From contig JABEVI010000226.1 in assembly GCA_013044085.1 (NCBI GenBank), forward strand, positions 1 to 7,367: DNA of 7,367 nt, read 5' to 3'. The translations under genes were made by a program, and so were the position numbers. A model generated the notes under the pieces. It saw nothing but the letters and a program-made list of their open reading frames with translations, was not told the DNA's origin and searched no databases. Source of the DNA: Steroidobacteraceae bacterium. GTDB lineage: Bacteria > Pseudomonadota > Gammaproteobacteria > Steroidobacterales > Steroidobacteraceae. Within the stretch, counting starts at the first letter, position 1. Every line of letters starts with the position of its first letter. Shown in pieces: positions 1 through 7,367 of this stretch.

Positions 1-1156
<1,156 letters not shown>

Positions 1157-1158
<2 letters not shown>

Positions 1159-1163
1159 GCGGT
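1157..1163 (+). promoter_or_regulatory. Ribosome-binding site of atpG, overlapping the atpA stop
   Basis: AGGCGGT matches the Shine-Dalgarno consensus AGGAGGT at six of seven bases. It begins inside the atpA stop codon (TAG, 1156-1158), and four bases separate it from the atpG ATG. The overlap suggests that ribosomes finishing alpha help to start gamma. Confidence 0.6.
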
Positions 1164-1167
1164 AGCG

Positions 1168-2031
1168 ATGGCAGGCGCAAAGGAAATCCGCGGCAAGATC
1201 GCGAGTATCAAGAATACTCAGAAGATCACCAAAGCCATGGAGATGGTCGCGGCGAGCAAGATGCGCAAGGCGCAGGACCGCATGCATGCCGCCCGCCCGT
1301 ATGCGCTCAAGATTCGTCAGATCGTCGGCCATCTGCGCCAGGTCAACCTCGCGTACAAGCACCCGTTCACGCTCGAACGGCCCGTCAAGACCGTAGGTCT
1401 CATAGTGATCAGCACCGACCGGGGTCTGTGCGGCTCGCTCAATTTGAACCTGTTCAAGGCGGCACTCGGTGCGATACGCCAGGCACAGGCCCGCGGCGCC
1501 ACGATCCGGCTGTGCGTGATCGGTTCGAAGGCCGTGCAATTCTTTCGCCGCCTGTCCGGTGTGGAGATCGTCGCCTCCACCACGCATTTGGGTGATCGGC
1601 CGCGCATCGCCGACCTCATCGGTGCGGTCAAGGTCATGCTGGATTCCTACAGCGAGGCGAAAATTGACGAGCTGCTGCTCGTGCACAGCGTATTCGTGAA
1701 CACGATGACTCAAAAGAGCGTTGTTTCCCAACTTCTGCCGCTGCAGACGATCGACAAGGACCAGCTGCAGCAGCGCTGGGATTACCTATACGAGCCCGAC
1801 GGGGTGGAAATCCTCGATGCGCTGCTGATGCGGTACATCGAGTCGCAGGTTTTTCAAGGCGCTGTCGAGAATGTCGCCTGCGAGATGGCGGCGCGCATGG
1901 TCGCGATGAAAAGCGCATCGGACAACGCCGGCAAGCTCATCGACGAGCTGCAGCTTATCTACAACAAGGCGCGCCAGGCGGCCATCACGAAAGAGCTTTC
2001 GGAAATCGTCGGCGGCGCGGCAGCGGTCTAA
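1168..2031 (+). CDS. atpG: F1 ATP synthase subunit gamma (central rotor stalk)
   Basis: Gamma is the asymmetric shaft that turns inside alpha3beta3 and transmits rotation between the c-ring and the catalytic sites. At 287 residues it has exactly the E. coli length. The N-terminal helix (MAGAKEIRGKIASIKNTQKI) and the following KAMEMVAASKMRKAQ are near-identical to E. coli. The segment STDRGLCGSLN, about residues 82-92, is the family signature, with the Cys corresponding to E. coli Cys87. The central Rossmann-like domain contains GSKAVQFF. The C-terminal helix runs through AARMVAMKSASDNAG and LQLIYNKARQAAIT to the conserved end IVGGAAAV. The ATG start is fixed by the conserved N-terminus. The gene lies between alpha and beta, as in the standard atp operon, with 20 bases before atpD. 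Confidence 0.98.
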   Translation: MAGAKEIRGKIASIKNTQKITKAMEMVAASKMRKAQDRMHAARPYALKIRQIVGHLRQVNLAYKHPFTLERPVKTVGLIVISTDRGLCGSLNLNLFKAALGAIRQAQARGATIRLCVIGSKAVQFFRRLSGVEIVASTTHLGDRPRIADLIGAVKVMLDSYSEAKIDELLLVHSVFVNTMTQKSVVSQLLPLQTIDKDQLQQRWDYLYEPDGVEILDALLMRYIESQVFQGAVENVACEMAARMVAMKSASDNAGKLIDELQLIYNKARQAAITKELSEIVGGAAAV

Positions 2032-2035
2032 GGCT

Positions 2036-2042
2036 AAGAGGA
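2036..2042 (+). promoter_or_regulatory. Strong ribosome-binding site of atpD
   Basis: AAGAGGA lies nine bases before the atpD ATG, within the 20-base gap after atpG. It is the clearest Shine-Dalgarno sequence in the window. That suits a subunit needed in three copies per complex when gamma is needed once. Confidence 0.65.
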
Positions 2043-2051
2043 TTATCAAGA

Positions 2052-3467
2052 ATGTCCAGCGGCAAAATCGTGCAAATCATCGGCGCCGTCATCGACGTGG
2101 AGTTTCCGCGCGATCAGGTGCCAAAGATCTACGATGCCCTCAAACTCGACGACGTGGATTTGACGCTCGAAGTCCAGCAGCAGCTGGGCGATGGCATCGT
2201 GCGTACGATCGCGATGGGACCCTCTGAGGGGCTGCGACGAGGTCTGACCGTCAAGGCCACCGGCAAGGGGATCTCGGTACCGGTGGGTGTCGCGACGCTT
2301 GGTCGCATCATGGACGTGCTCGGCACGCCGCAAGATGAGAAGGGGCCGGTCAACGCGAGCGAGTACCTGCCGATTCACCGTCCGGCACCGACCTACGACG
2401 AACAGGCCGGTGGTCAGGACCTGCTGGTCACGGGCATCAAAGTCATCGATTTGTTGGTGCCATTCGCCAAGGGCGGCAAGGTCGGCCTGTTCGGCGGCGC
2501 GGGCGTCGGCAAGACCGTGAACATGCTCGAACTGATCAACAACATCGCCAAACAATACAGCGGTTTGTCGGTGTTCGCGGGTGTCGGCGAGCGCACCCGC
2601 GAAGGCAACGATTTTTATCACGAGATGATCGAGTCCGGCGTCATCGACAAGGACAATCTCGCCAACTCCAAGGTCGCGATGGTCTACGGTCAGATGAACG
2701 AGCCGCCCGGCAACCGCCTGCGGGTCGCACTGACCGGCCTGACCATGGCCGAATACTTCCGTGACGAGAAGCAGGCTACCGGCAAGGGCCGCGACGTGCT
2801 TTTCTTCGTGGACAACATCTACCGGTACACGCTCGCCGGCACGGAAGTCTCCGCGCTGCTCGGCCGCATGCCTTCCGCGGTCGGATACCAGCCGACTCTT
2901 GCAGAGGAAATGGGCGTGCTGCAGGAGCGAATCACGTCGACCAAGAGCGGTTCGATCACCTCGATTCAGGCGGTTTATGTGCCCGCCGACGACTTGACCG
3001 ATCCGTCACCGGCGACGACTTTCGCGCACTTGGATGCCACCGTCGTGCTGTCGCGTCAGATCGCCTCCCTCGGCATCTACCCGGCGGTGGACCCGCTCGA
3101 TTCCACCAGCCGGCAGCTCGATCCGCTCGTCGTCGGCGAGGAACATTACAACACCGCGCGCGGCGTCCAGGCCATTCTGCAGCGCTACAAGGAGTTGCAG
3201 GACATCATCGCGATCCTCGGCATGGACGAGTTGTCCGAGGAGGACAAACTCTCGGTGTACCGGGCCCGGAAGATCCAGCGGTTTTTGTCGCAACCGTTCA
3301 ACGTTGCCAAGGTTTTCACCGGTCAGGACGGCAAGATCGTGCCACTCGCCGACACGATCCGTGGTTTCAAGGCCATCATCGCCGGCGAGTATGATCACCT
3401 CTCCGAACAGGCCTTCTACATGGTTGGCACCATCGAAGAAGCCGTAGAGAAGGCGAAGACGCTGTAA
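2052..3467 (+). CDS. atpD: F1 ATP synthase subunit beta (catalytic)
   Basis: Beta carries the three catalytic sites that form ATP from ADP and phosphate (EC 7.1.2.2). The barrel domain starts with GKIVQIIGAVIDVEFP. The Walker A motif GGAGVGKT is at residues 148-155 (2493-2516), with catalytic Lys154. GERTREGND holds the catalytic Glu180 and Arg181 (E. coli Glu181/Arg182). The Walker B Asp is residue 254, in FFVDNIYRYT. DELSEED, which contacts gamma and epsilon, is residues 392-398 (3225-3245). The C-terminus EQAFYMVGTIEEAVEKAKTL is typical. The protein has 471 residues against 460 in E. coli. Most of the excess is two insertions between Glu180 and Walker B: seven residues at 201-207 (DNLANSK) and six at 240-245 (KQATGK). 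All catalytic residues are present, so the protein should be active. atpC follows after 18 bases. Confidence 0.99.
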   Translation: MSSGKIVQIIGAVIDVEFPRDQVPKIYDALKLDDVDLTLEVQQQLGDGIVRTIAMGPSEGLRRGLTVKATGKGISVPVGVATLGRIMDVLGTPQDEKGPVNASEYLPIHRPAPTYDEQAGGQDLLVTGIKVIDLLVPFAKGGKVGLFGGAGVGKTVNMLELINNIAKQYSGLSVFAGVGERTREGNDFYHEMIESGVIDKDNLANSKVAMVYGQMNEPPGNRLRVALTGLTMAEYFRDEKQATGKGRDVLFFVDNIYRYTLAGTEVSALLGRMPSAVGYQPTLAEEMGVLQERITSTKSGSITSIQAVYVPADDLTDPSPATTFAHLDATVVLSRQIASLGIYPAVDPLDSTSRQLDPLVVGEEHYNTARGVQAILQRYKELQDIIAILGMDELSEEDKLSVYRARKIQRFLSQPFNVAKVFTGQDGKIVPLADTIRGFKAIIAGEYDHLSEQAFYMVGTIEEAVEKAKTL

Positions 3468-3485
3468 GGCGTCGACGGGGACACC

Positions 3486-3905
3486 ATGGCGAATACCATC
3501 CATCTCGACATCGTCAGCGCCGAGGGCCACATCTTCGCCGGCGAGGCAACGATGGTGTTCGCCCCCGCCTCGGAGGGCGAACTCGGGATCGCACCGCGCC
3601 ACGCGCCATTGCTGACCACGCTCAAGCCAGGTGAGATCCGCGTCCAAACGCAGACCGATGAAGAACAGACTTTCTTCGTCGGCGGTGGCACCTTGGAAAT
3701 TCAGCCGCATACCGTGACAGTGCTCGCCGATACGGCGATTCGCGCCCACGACCTCGACGAGGCCGCCGCCACGCAGGCGAGGCAACGCGCCCTCGAGGCC
3801 GCAGCCGGCAAGACGGACGCGATCGAACTTGCCGAGGCACAGGCGGAGCTCGCCCGTGCGGCCGCTCAGTTGCGCATGATCGAACGCCTGCGCAAGAAGC
3901 GCTGA
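3486..3905 (+). CDS. atpC: F1 ATP synthase subunit epsilon
   Basis: Epsilon binds the foot of gamma and the c-ring, and in bacteria its C-terminal helices can inhibit ATP hydrolysis. The protein has 139 residues, the same as E. coli. The N-terminal beta-sandwich contains the family pattern GELGIAPRHAPLLTTLKPG, about residues 32-50, followed by VGGGTLEI and VTVLADTA. From about residue 88 the sequence becomes Ala/Glu/Arg-rich and helical, giving the two-helix C-terminal domain with AEAQAELARAAAQLRMIE and a basic tail. The inhibitory C-terminal domain is therefore complete, not trimmed as in some lineages. A GGGGA at 3477-3481 is a plausible ribosome-binding site four bases before ATG. The stop codon TGA (3903-3905) is in the same reading frame as glmU, only nine bases upstream of its start. 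Confidence 0.97.
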   Translation: MANTIHLDIVSAEGHIFAGEATMVFAPASEGELGIAPRHAPLLTTLKPGEIRVQTQTDEEQTFFVGGGTLEIQPHTVTVLADTAIRAHDLDEAAATQARQRALEAAAGKTDAIELAEAQAELARAAAQLRMIERLRKKR

Positions 3906-3917
3906 GGCCGCTGCTTG
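3904..3917 (+). promoter_or_regulatory. glmU translation start: GAGG plus TTG, overlapping the atpC stop
   Basis: GAGG (3904-3907) lies partly in the atpC TGA and is followed, after seven bases, by TTG at 3915. The glmU frame is closed upstream by the atpC stop itself. No ATG or GTG occurs in frame between that stop and the conserved first strand of GlmU (VVILAAG, from about 3948). The first in-frame ATG, at 3981, falls inside the nucleotide-binding motif and cannot be the start. TTG is therefore the only conventional start codon available. The overlap implies translational coupling with epsilon. Confidence 0.7.
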
Positions 3918-5369
3918 CCGGCCGCATCCGGAACACCGCCGATCGCCGTTGTCATCCTGGCCGCCGGACAGGGGCGCCGGATGAATTCCCTCTTGCCCAA
4001 GGTACTGCAGCCGCTCGCCGGCAAGCCGTTGTTGGGCCACGTGCTGGACTGCGCCCGCCAACTCTTCCCCGCCGCGATCCACGTCGTCCATGGACACGGT
4101 GGCGAGGCCGTCAAGGCTGCTTTTGGCAACGATGGAGACATCGACTGGGTTCTCCAGGCCGAGCAACGGGGCACGGGACACGCGCTGATGCAGGCGATGC
4201 CACGGATACCCGACGCACACCGCGTGCTGGTGCTCTACGGTGACGTGCCGCTGGTTGCCGTCGAAACCTTGCGCCGTCTGGTGGCAGCGGGCGGTGCCGA
4301 AGGATTGGCGCTGCTGACCGCCGAGGTTGCCGAGCCGCATGGCTATGGGCGCATGATGCGCGACTCCGGTGGTCGAGTCGTCTCGATCGTCGAGGAGCGC
4401 GATGCGAGCGACGCGCAGCGCGCGATCCGCGAAATCAACACCGGCCTGCTGGCCGCACCGGCAGCGCATCTGCGCGAATGGCTCCTGCACTTGCGCGCCG
4501 ACAACGCGCAGCGTGAGTATTACCTTACTGATGTCGTCGGCCTCGCGGTCGAGCGCGGCATCGACGTCGAGGCGGTCGCCGCGACGAGTGAAGCCGAGAT
4601 CATGGGCGTGAACGACAAATGCCAGCTCGCCGACGCCGAGGCCGCGCTGCGCCACGCGCGCGCCCGCGATTTGATGATTGCCGGCGCGACTCTCGCCGAT
4701 CCGACCAGGGTGGACGTGCGCGGCGACCTTTCCGTCGGGCGCGACGTGTACATCGACGTGAACGTGGTGTTGCTCGGCAGAATCACCCTGGGCGACAGGG
4801 TGACGATCGGGCCTAACTGCATCTTGCGCGATGCAACGATCGGCGCGGACACCCAGGTTTATGCCAACAGCCTCATCGAAGAGGCCATGGTGGGCGAGGA
4901 CTGCCGCGTCGGACCCTTTGCTCGCCTGCGTCCGGGTGCGAACTTGCATCCGCGCGTGCACGTTGGCAACTTCGTCGAGGTGAAGAACACCGAAATCGGC
5001 GAAGCGAGCAAGGCTAATCATCTGAGCTATCTCGGCGATGCGACGATTGGCCGGGGAGTGAACGTCGGCGCTGGCACGATCACCTGCAACTACGATGGCA
5101 TCAACAAATGGCCGACGCAGATCGGCGACCGCGCGTTCATAGGATCGGGCAGCATGCTGGTCGCGCCGGTCGCGATCGGCCCTGGTGCGACCATCGGCGC
5201 CGGCTCGACGATCACCGCCGGCGCGCCTGCGGACAAACTCACGCTTACCCGCGCCAAGCAGGTGACCATCGACGCCTGGACACGTCCTGGCCGATACGCA
5301 GCGGAGGCGAAAGCGGCCAAGGTTGAAGATGCGATGTGCGCGCCGGGACGCCCCAAGCCCGAGAATTAG
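3915..5369 (+). CDS. glmU: Bifunctional UDP-GlcNAc pyrophosphorylase / GlcN-1-P acetyltransferase
   Basis: GlmU makes UDP-GlcNAc in the cytoplasm. Its C-terminal half acetylates glucosamine-1-phosphate with acetyl-CoA (EC 2.3.1.157) and its N-terminal half adds UMP from UTP (EC 2.7.7.23). The Rossmann-like uridyltransferase domain shows LAAGQGRRM with PK (residues 15-29), QAEQRGTGHA, YGDVPL with metal-binding Asp110, GYGR, EINTG and the second metal ligand Asn233 in GVND. From about residue 255 the sequence becomes hexapeptide repeats of a left-handed beta-helix. It includes RLRPG, NFVEVKN, the catalytic His369 in KANHLSYLGD (E. coli His363) and GAGTITCNYDG. The protein has 484 residues against 456 in E. 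coli; about 22 of the extra residues form an Ala/Lys-rich C-terminal tail. The usual Thr of GxGTRM is Arg here. The start is a TTG, nine bases after atpC, so glmU is probably expressed from the atp transcript. Confidence 0.97.
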   Translation: MPAASGTPPIAVVILAAGQGRRMNSLLPKVLQPLAGKPLLGHVLDCARQLFPAAIHVVHGHGGEAVKAAFGNDGDIDWVLQAEQRGTGHALMQAMPRIPDAHRVLVLYGDVPLVAVETLRRLVAAGGAEGLALLTAEVAEPHGYGRMMRDSGGRVVSIVEERDASDAQRAIREINTGLLAAPAAHLREWLLHLRADNAQREYYLTDVVGLAVERGIDVEAVAATSEAEIMGVNDKCQLADAEAALRHARARDLMIAGATLADPTRVDVRGDLSVGRDVYIDVNVVLLGRITLGDRVTIGPNCILRDATIGADTQVYANSLIEEAMVGEDCRVGPFARLRPGANLHPRVHVGNFVEVKNTEIGEASKANHLSYLGDATIGRGVNVGAGTITCNYDGINKWPTQIGDRAFIGSGSMLVAPVAIGPGATIGAGSTITAGAPADKLTLTRAKQVTIDAWTRPGRYAAEAKAAKVEDAMCAPGRPKPEN

Positions 5370-5412
5370 CCCCCGCACGGCGCGGCCTGGCGCGCTACAC
5401 GGCACCCAAAAG

Positions 5413-5428
5413 TGCGACATCGGTCGCA
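5413..5428 (+). repeat. Inverted repeat / hairpin in the glmU-glmS gap
   Basis: TGCGAC (5413-5418) and GTCGCA (5423-5428) are perfect inverted copies around the four-base loop ATCG. The stem is stable, but no run of T follows, so it does not look like an intrinsic terminator. It may be a transcript-processing or stabilising structure, or chance. Confidence 0.45.
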
Positions 5429-5487
5429 AGCTGCAAAGCGCAATCCGGGTAATCCTGACACTCTTGGGGCACAATGAGCGGCACCTG

Positions 5488-5506
5488 TACCGCTTGATCA
5501 AGGGTG
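5488..5506 (+). promoter_or_regulatory. glmS ribosome-binding site within a possible hairpin
   Basis: AAGGGTG at 5500-5506 is the best Shine-Dalgarno candidate for glmS, ending ten bases before ATG, a little far for an optimal site. It sits in a potential stem. CTT (5493-5495) pairs with AAG (5500-5502) around the loop GATC. After a bulged G at 5492, TACC (5488-5491) pairs with GGTG (5503-5506), one of these pairs being G-U. CTTGATCAAG at 5493-5502 is a perfect 10-bp palindrome in DNA. Folding would hide the ribosome-binding site. Confidence 0.4.
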
Positions 5507-5516
5507 TCGCCAATAC

Positions 5517-7352
5517 ATGTGCGGAATCGTCGGAGTCGTCGCTGAACGCAACGCCGTCCCCATCCTGATCGAAGGCCTGCGCCGCCTCGAGTATCGAGGC
5601 TACGATTCGGCCGGCCTCGCGGTCATCACCCAGGACCACGCCCTCGCCAGGGTTCGTACGGTCGGCAAGGTCAAGGCGTTGCAGGCAGCGCTCGAGGCCG
5701 CCCCCGTGACCGGTTTTGTCGGTATCGCCCACACGCGCTGGGCGACTCACGGCGTACCCTCGACGCGCAACGCACATCCGCACGTTTCACGTGACGGGGT
5801 TGCGATAGTCCACAACGGCATCATCGAAAATCACGAAAGCCTCCGCGCAGATCTCAAGGATCTCGGCTACACGTTCGATTCCGACACGGACACCGAGGTG
5901 ATCGCCCACCGGATTCATCAGCACTTGGCTCAATCCAAAGACCTCTTCGAGGCGGTACGTAAAACCGTCGCCGAACTCGATGGCGCCTATGCGCTTGCCG
6001 CGATCGCCGAGTCCGATCCGGAGTGCGTGATCGTCGCCCGTCAGGGATGCCCTGTCGTCATCGGTCTCGGCATCGACGAGAATTTCGTCGCTTCGGATGT
6101 CACCGCGCTGCTGCCGGTGACACGGCGCTTCATGTTTCTCGAGGAGGGCGACGTCGCCCTCATCCGTCGCAAGTCGATCCTCATCGTCGGCGCCGATGGC
6201 GAGCCGGCGCAGCGTGACATTCGGGAAAGCGAATTGTCGGCCGATTCGGTGGAACGCGGCCGATACCGGCACTACATGCAAAAGGAGATCCACGAGCAGC
6301 CGCGCGCGATCTCCCAGACGCTCGAAGGACGCATTTCTGGACGGCGTCTTTTGGAGGCCGCGTTCGGCCCCGGTGCACACGAAATCTTTGCCAAAACGCA
6401 GGCCGTGCACTTTGCCGCGTGCGGCACGAGTTATCACGCAGGTCTCGCCGCCTGCTATCTCATCGAACAGTTCTGCCGAATTCCCGCGCGCATCGAGTAC
6501 GCTAGCGAGTATCGCTACCGCGATCCGGTCGTCACGCCGAATACTTTGTTCGTCGCGATCTCACAATCCGGGGAAACGGCCGACACCCTCGCCGCGCTTC
6601 GCGCCGCACGCGCCACCGGCTACCTGTCGACCTTGACGATCTGCAATGTTGCCGAGAGCTCCATGGTGCGCGAGTCCGCTCTCGTGATGCTGACTCGTGC
6701 CGGCCCCGAGATCGGCGTCGCCTCGACGAAGGCGTTCACCACTCAGCTTACCGCACTCGGCATGCTGATCGCCGGACTCGCCAAGCACCGGCACGTCGCC
6801 GGTTTCGACGAAGGCAATTTCGTGGCCGAGCTCGCGCACCTGCCGACAATCGTCGAGCAGACGCTGAAACTCGACAGCGTCGTACGGTCTCTCGCCGAGC
6901 GCTTCGCCGACAAGCACCATGCGCTTTTCGTCGGCCGTGGCCCGCTGCACGCGGTTGCCATGGAAGGTGCGCTGAAGCTCAAGGAGATCTCCTATATCCA
7001 TGCCGAGGCGTACGCTGCCGCGGAGTTGAAACACGGACCGCTCGCGTTGGTCGACGAGGACATGCCGGTCATCGCGATTGCGCCCAACAATGAGCTTCTC
7101 GAGAAGCTCAAGTCGAACCTCCAAGAAGTGCGCGCGCGCGGCGGCAAGCTTTACGTGTTCGCCGATCCCGCCGCAAGGATGCAAAGCGAGGATGGTCTCA
7201 CGGTGATCGAGATGCCCACGCGCACCACGGCCAGCCAGGCGCCGATTGCGTTCACCATACCGCTGCAGCTACTCGCGTATCACGTCGCCATATTGAAAGG
7301 CACGGATGTCGATCAGCCACGCAACCTGGCGAAAAGCTTGACGGTGGAGTAG
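5517..7352 (+). CDS. glmS: Glutamine-fructose-6-phosphate aminotransferase (isomerizing)
   Basis: GlmS converts fructose-6-phosphate and glutamine to glucosamine-6-phosphate and glutamate (EC 2.6.1.16), the first step of the hexosamine pathway. The sequence begins Met-Cys-Gly-Ile-Val-Gly. Removing Met exposes the catalytic Cys, which fixes the ATG at 5517. The class II glutaminase domain (to about residue 240) shows YRGYDSAG, TRW at 73-75, and NG at 100-101 in HNGIIEN, the oxyanion-hole segment. Two sugar isomerase (SIS) domains follow. The first has CGTSYHAG (from residue 302), ISQSGET (348-354) and STKAFTTQ. The second has GRGPLHAVAMEGALKLKEIS, with Glu490, and ELKHGPLAL, with His506. The C-terminal NLAKSLTVE carries Lys606, equivalent to the E. 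coli Lys603 that forms the Schiff base with the sugar. Length is 611 residues against 609 in E. coli. The order glmU-glmS is as in E. coli, but the 147-base gap allows separate control. Confidence 0.98.
   Translation: MCGIVGVVAERNAVPILIEGLRRLEYRGYDSAGLAVITQDHALARVRTVGKVKALQAALEAAPVTGFVGIAHTRWATHGVPSTRNAHPHVSRDGVAIVHNGIIENHESLRADLKDLGYTFDSDTDTEVIAHRIHQHLAQSKDLFEAVRKTVAELDGAYALAAIAESDPECVIVARQGCPVVIGLGIDENFVASDVTALLPVTRRFMFLEEGDVALIRRKSILIVGADGEPAQRDIRESELSADSVERGRYRHYMQKEIHEQPRAISQTLEGRISGRRLLEAAFGPGAHEIFAKTQAVHFAACGTSYHAGLAACYLIEQFCRIPARIEYASEYRYRDPVVTPNTLFVAISQSGETADTLAALRAARATGYLSTLTICNVAESSMVRESALVMLTRAGPEIGVASTKAFTTQLTALGMLIAGLAKHRHVAGFDEGNFVAELAHLPTIVEQTLKLDSVVRSLAERFADKHHALFVGRGPLHAVAMEGALKLKEISYIHAEAYAAAELKHGPLALVDEDMPVIAIAPNNELLEKLKSNLQEVRARGGKLYVFADPAARMQSEDGLTVIEMPTRTTASQAPIAFTIPLQLLAYHVAILKGTDVDQPRNLAKSLTVE
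7091..7110. repeat. Perfect 20-bp palindrome inside glmS
   Basis: TGAGCTTCTCGAGAAGCTCA equals its own reverse complement over all 20 bases, and the symmetry stops at both flanks (A at 7090 and A at 7111). It covers codons for Glu-Leu-Leu-Glu-Lys-Leu near residue 526, which I recall as conserved in GlmS, so the symmetry comes partly from codon choice. It has no loop, unlike a typical terminator. I assign it no function. Confidence 0.6.
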
Positions 7353-7367
7353 CAGAACCGTTGGGAA

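Larger units (their letters stand above)
5370..5516 (+). other. glmU-glmS intergenic leader, 147 bases
   Basis: This is the only sizeable non-coding gap in the window. It opens with a weak GC hairpin just after the glmU stop (GCGCG 5380-5384 with CGCGC 5391-5395, six-base loop). A six-pair hairpin at 5413-5428 and a structure over the glmS ribosome-binding site at 5488-5506 follow. CTGACA at 5455-5460 resembles a -35 box, but I see no convincing -10 at the right distance, so a separate glmS promoter is possible and not shown. I see neither a U-tract terminator nor a core recognisable as the glmS ribozyme. In E. coli the equivalent region is where RNase E separates glmU from glmS and the small RNA GlmZ acts; whether that applies here cannot be told from sequence alone. 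Confidence 0.55.

Noticed and set aside
5464..5480. Possible sigma-54 promoter before glmS: GG at 5466-5467 and GC at 5478-5479 with ten bases between
   Set aside because: Only the bare GG/GC spacing fits. The rest of the TGGCAC and TTGC boxes matches poorly, and such spacing occurs often by chance in GC-rich DNA.
5370..5516. A glmS ribozyme-riboswitch in the glmS leader
   Set aside because: The known ribozyme class is mainly from Gram-positive bacteria. I could not recognise its core or cleavage site here, and the gap is short for it.
5323..5568. An 81-codon + strand open frame bridging the end of glmU, the gap and the start of glmS
   Set aside because: It overlaps two well-supported genes in another frame, its sequence resembles no protein I know, and only about 147 bases of it are non-coding.
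3006..5783. A 925-codon open frame on the minus strand, antisense to the end of atpD, atpC, glmU and the start of glmS
   Set aside because: Its codons lie exactly opposite the sense codons, since atpD, atpC, glmU and glmS all share one phase. Minus-strand stops then require the sense codons TTA, CTA or TCA, which are rare in this GC-rich DNA. The frame ends precisely where atpD uses TCA (3006-3008) and cannot extend upstream because glmS has TCA at 5787. Its product is rich in Arg, Asp, His and Gly, with no recognisable domain.
7128..7140. Thirteen-base alternating purine-pyrimidine run (mostly CG) in glmS, a possible Z-DNA former
   Set aside because: It encodes part of the conserved Val-Arg-Ala-Arg segment using GC-rich codons, and it is short.

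Overview
The window is GC-rich, almost fully coding, and entirely on the + strand. It holds the distal half of an F-type ATP synthase operon followed directly by two amino-sugar genes, in the order atpA (3' part) - atpG - atpD - atpC - glmU - glmS. This order, and the close resemblance of every protein to its Escherichia coli counterpart as I know it (for example NIYRYT after the beta-subunit Walker B Asp and a gamma subunit of exactly 287 residues), point to a high-GC gammaproteobacterium. Some betaproteobacteria share the same order. The beta subunit carries two short insertions that E. coli lacks, so this is not an enteric bacterium. I would not name a genus.

Layout: 1-1158 is F1 alpha, entered at about residue 127 in E. 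coli numbering. 1168-2031 is gamma, 2052-3467 beta, 3486-3905 epsilon, 3915-5369 GlmU and 5517-7352 GlmS. Gaps from atpA to glmU are only 9, 20, 18 and 9 bases, with no room for a terminator, so these genes are very probably one transcript with translational coupling. The only real non-coding stretch is the 147 bases between glmU and glmS (5370-5516). It contains small hairpins, including one that would cover the likely glmS ribosome-binding site. The window ends 15 bases after the glmS stop.

How the genes work together: alpha and beta form the catalytic hexamer of F1, gamma is the rotor shaft, and epsilon is the regulatory rotor subunit; together they couple the proton gradient to ATP synthesis. 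GlmS makes glucosamine-6-phosphate from fructose-6-phosphate and glutamine. GlmU acetylates and uridylylates glucosamine-1-phosphate to give UDP-GlcNAc, the precursor of peptidoglycan and lipopolysaccharide. The phosphoglucosamine mutase GlmM that links the two is not in the window. Catalytic residues are intact in all the enzymes, and nothing looks broken or recently acquired.

I found no mobile element, CRISPR array, RNA gene or new system; this is a conserved housekeeping locus. The points worth a second look are small: the TTG start of glmU in frame with atpC, the glmS leader structure, the beta-subunit insertions, a perfect 20-bp palindrome inside glmS, and a very long antisense open frame that codon use explains away.
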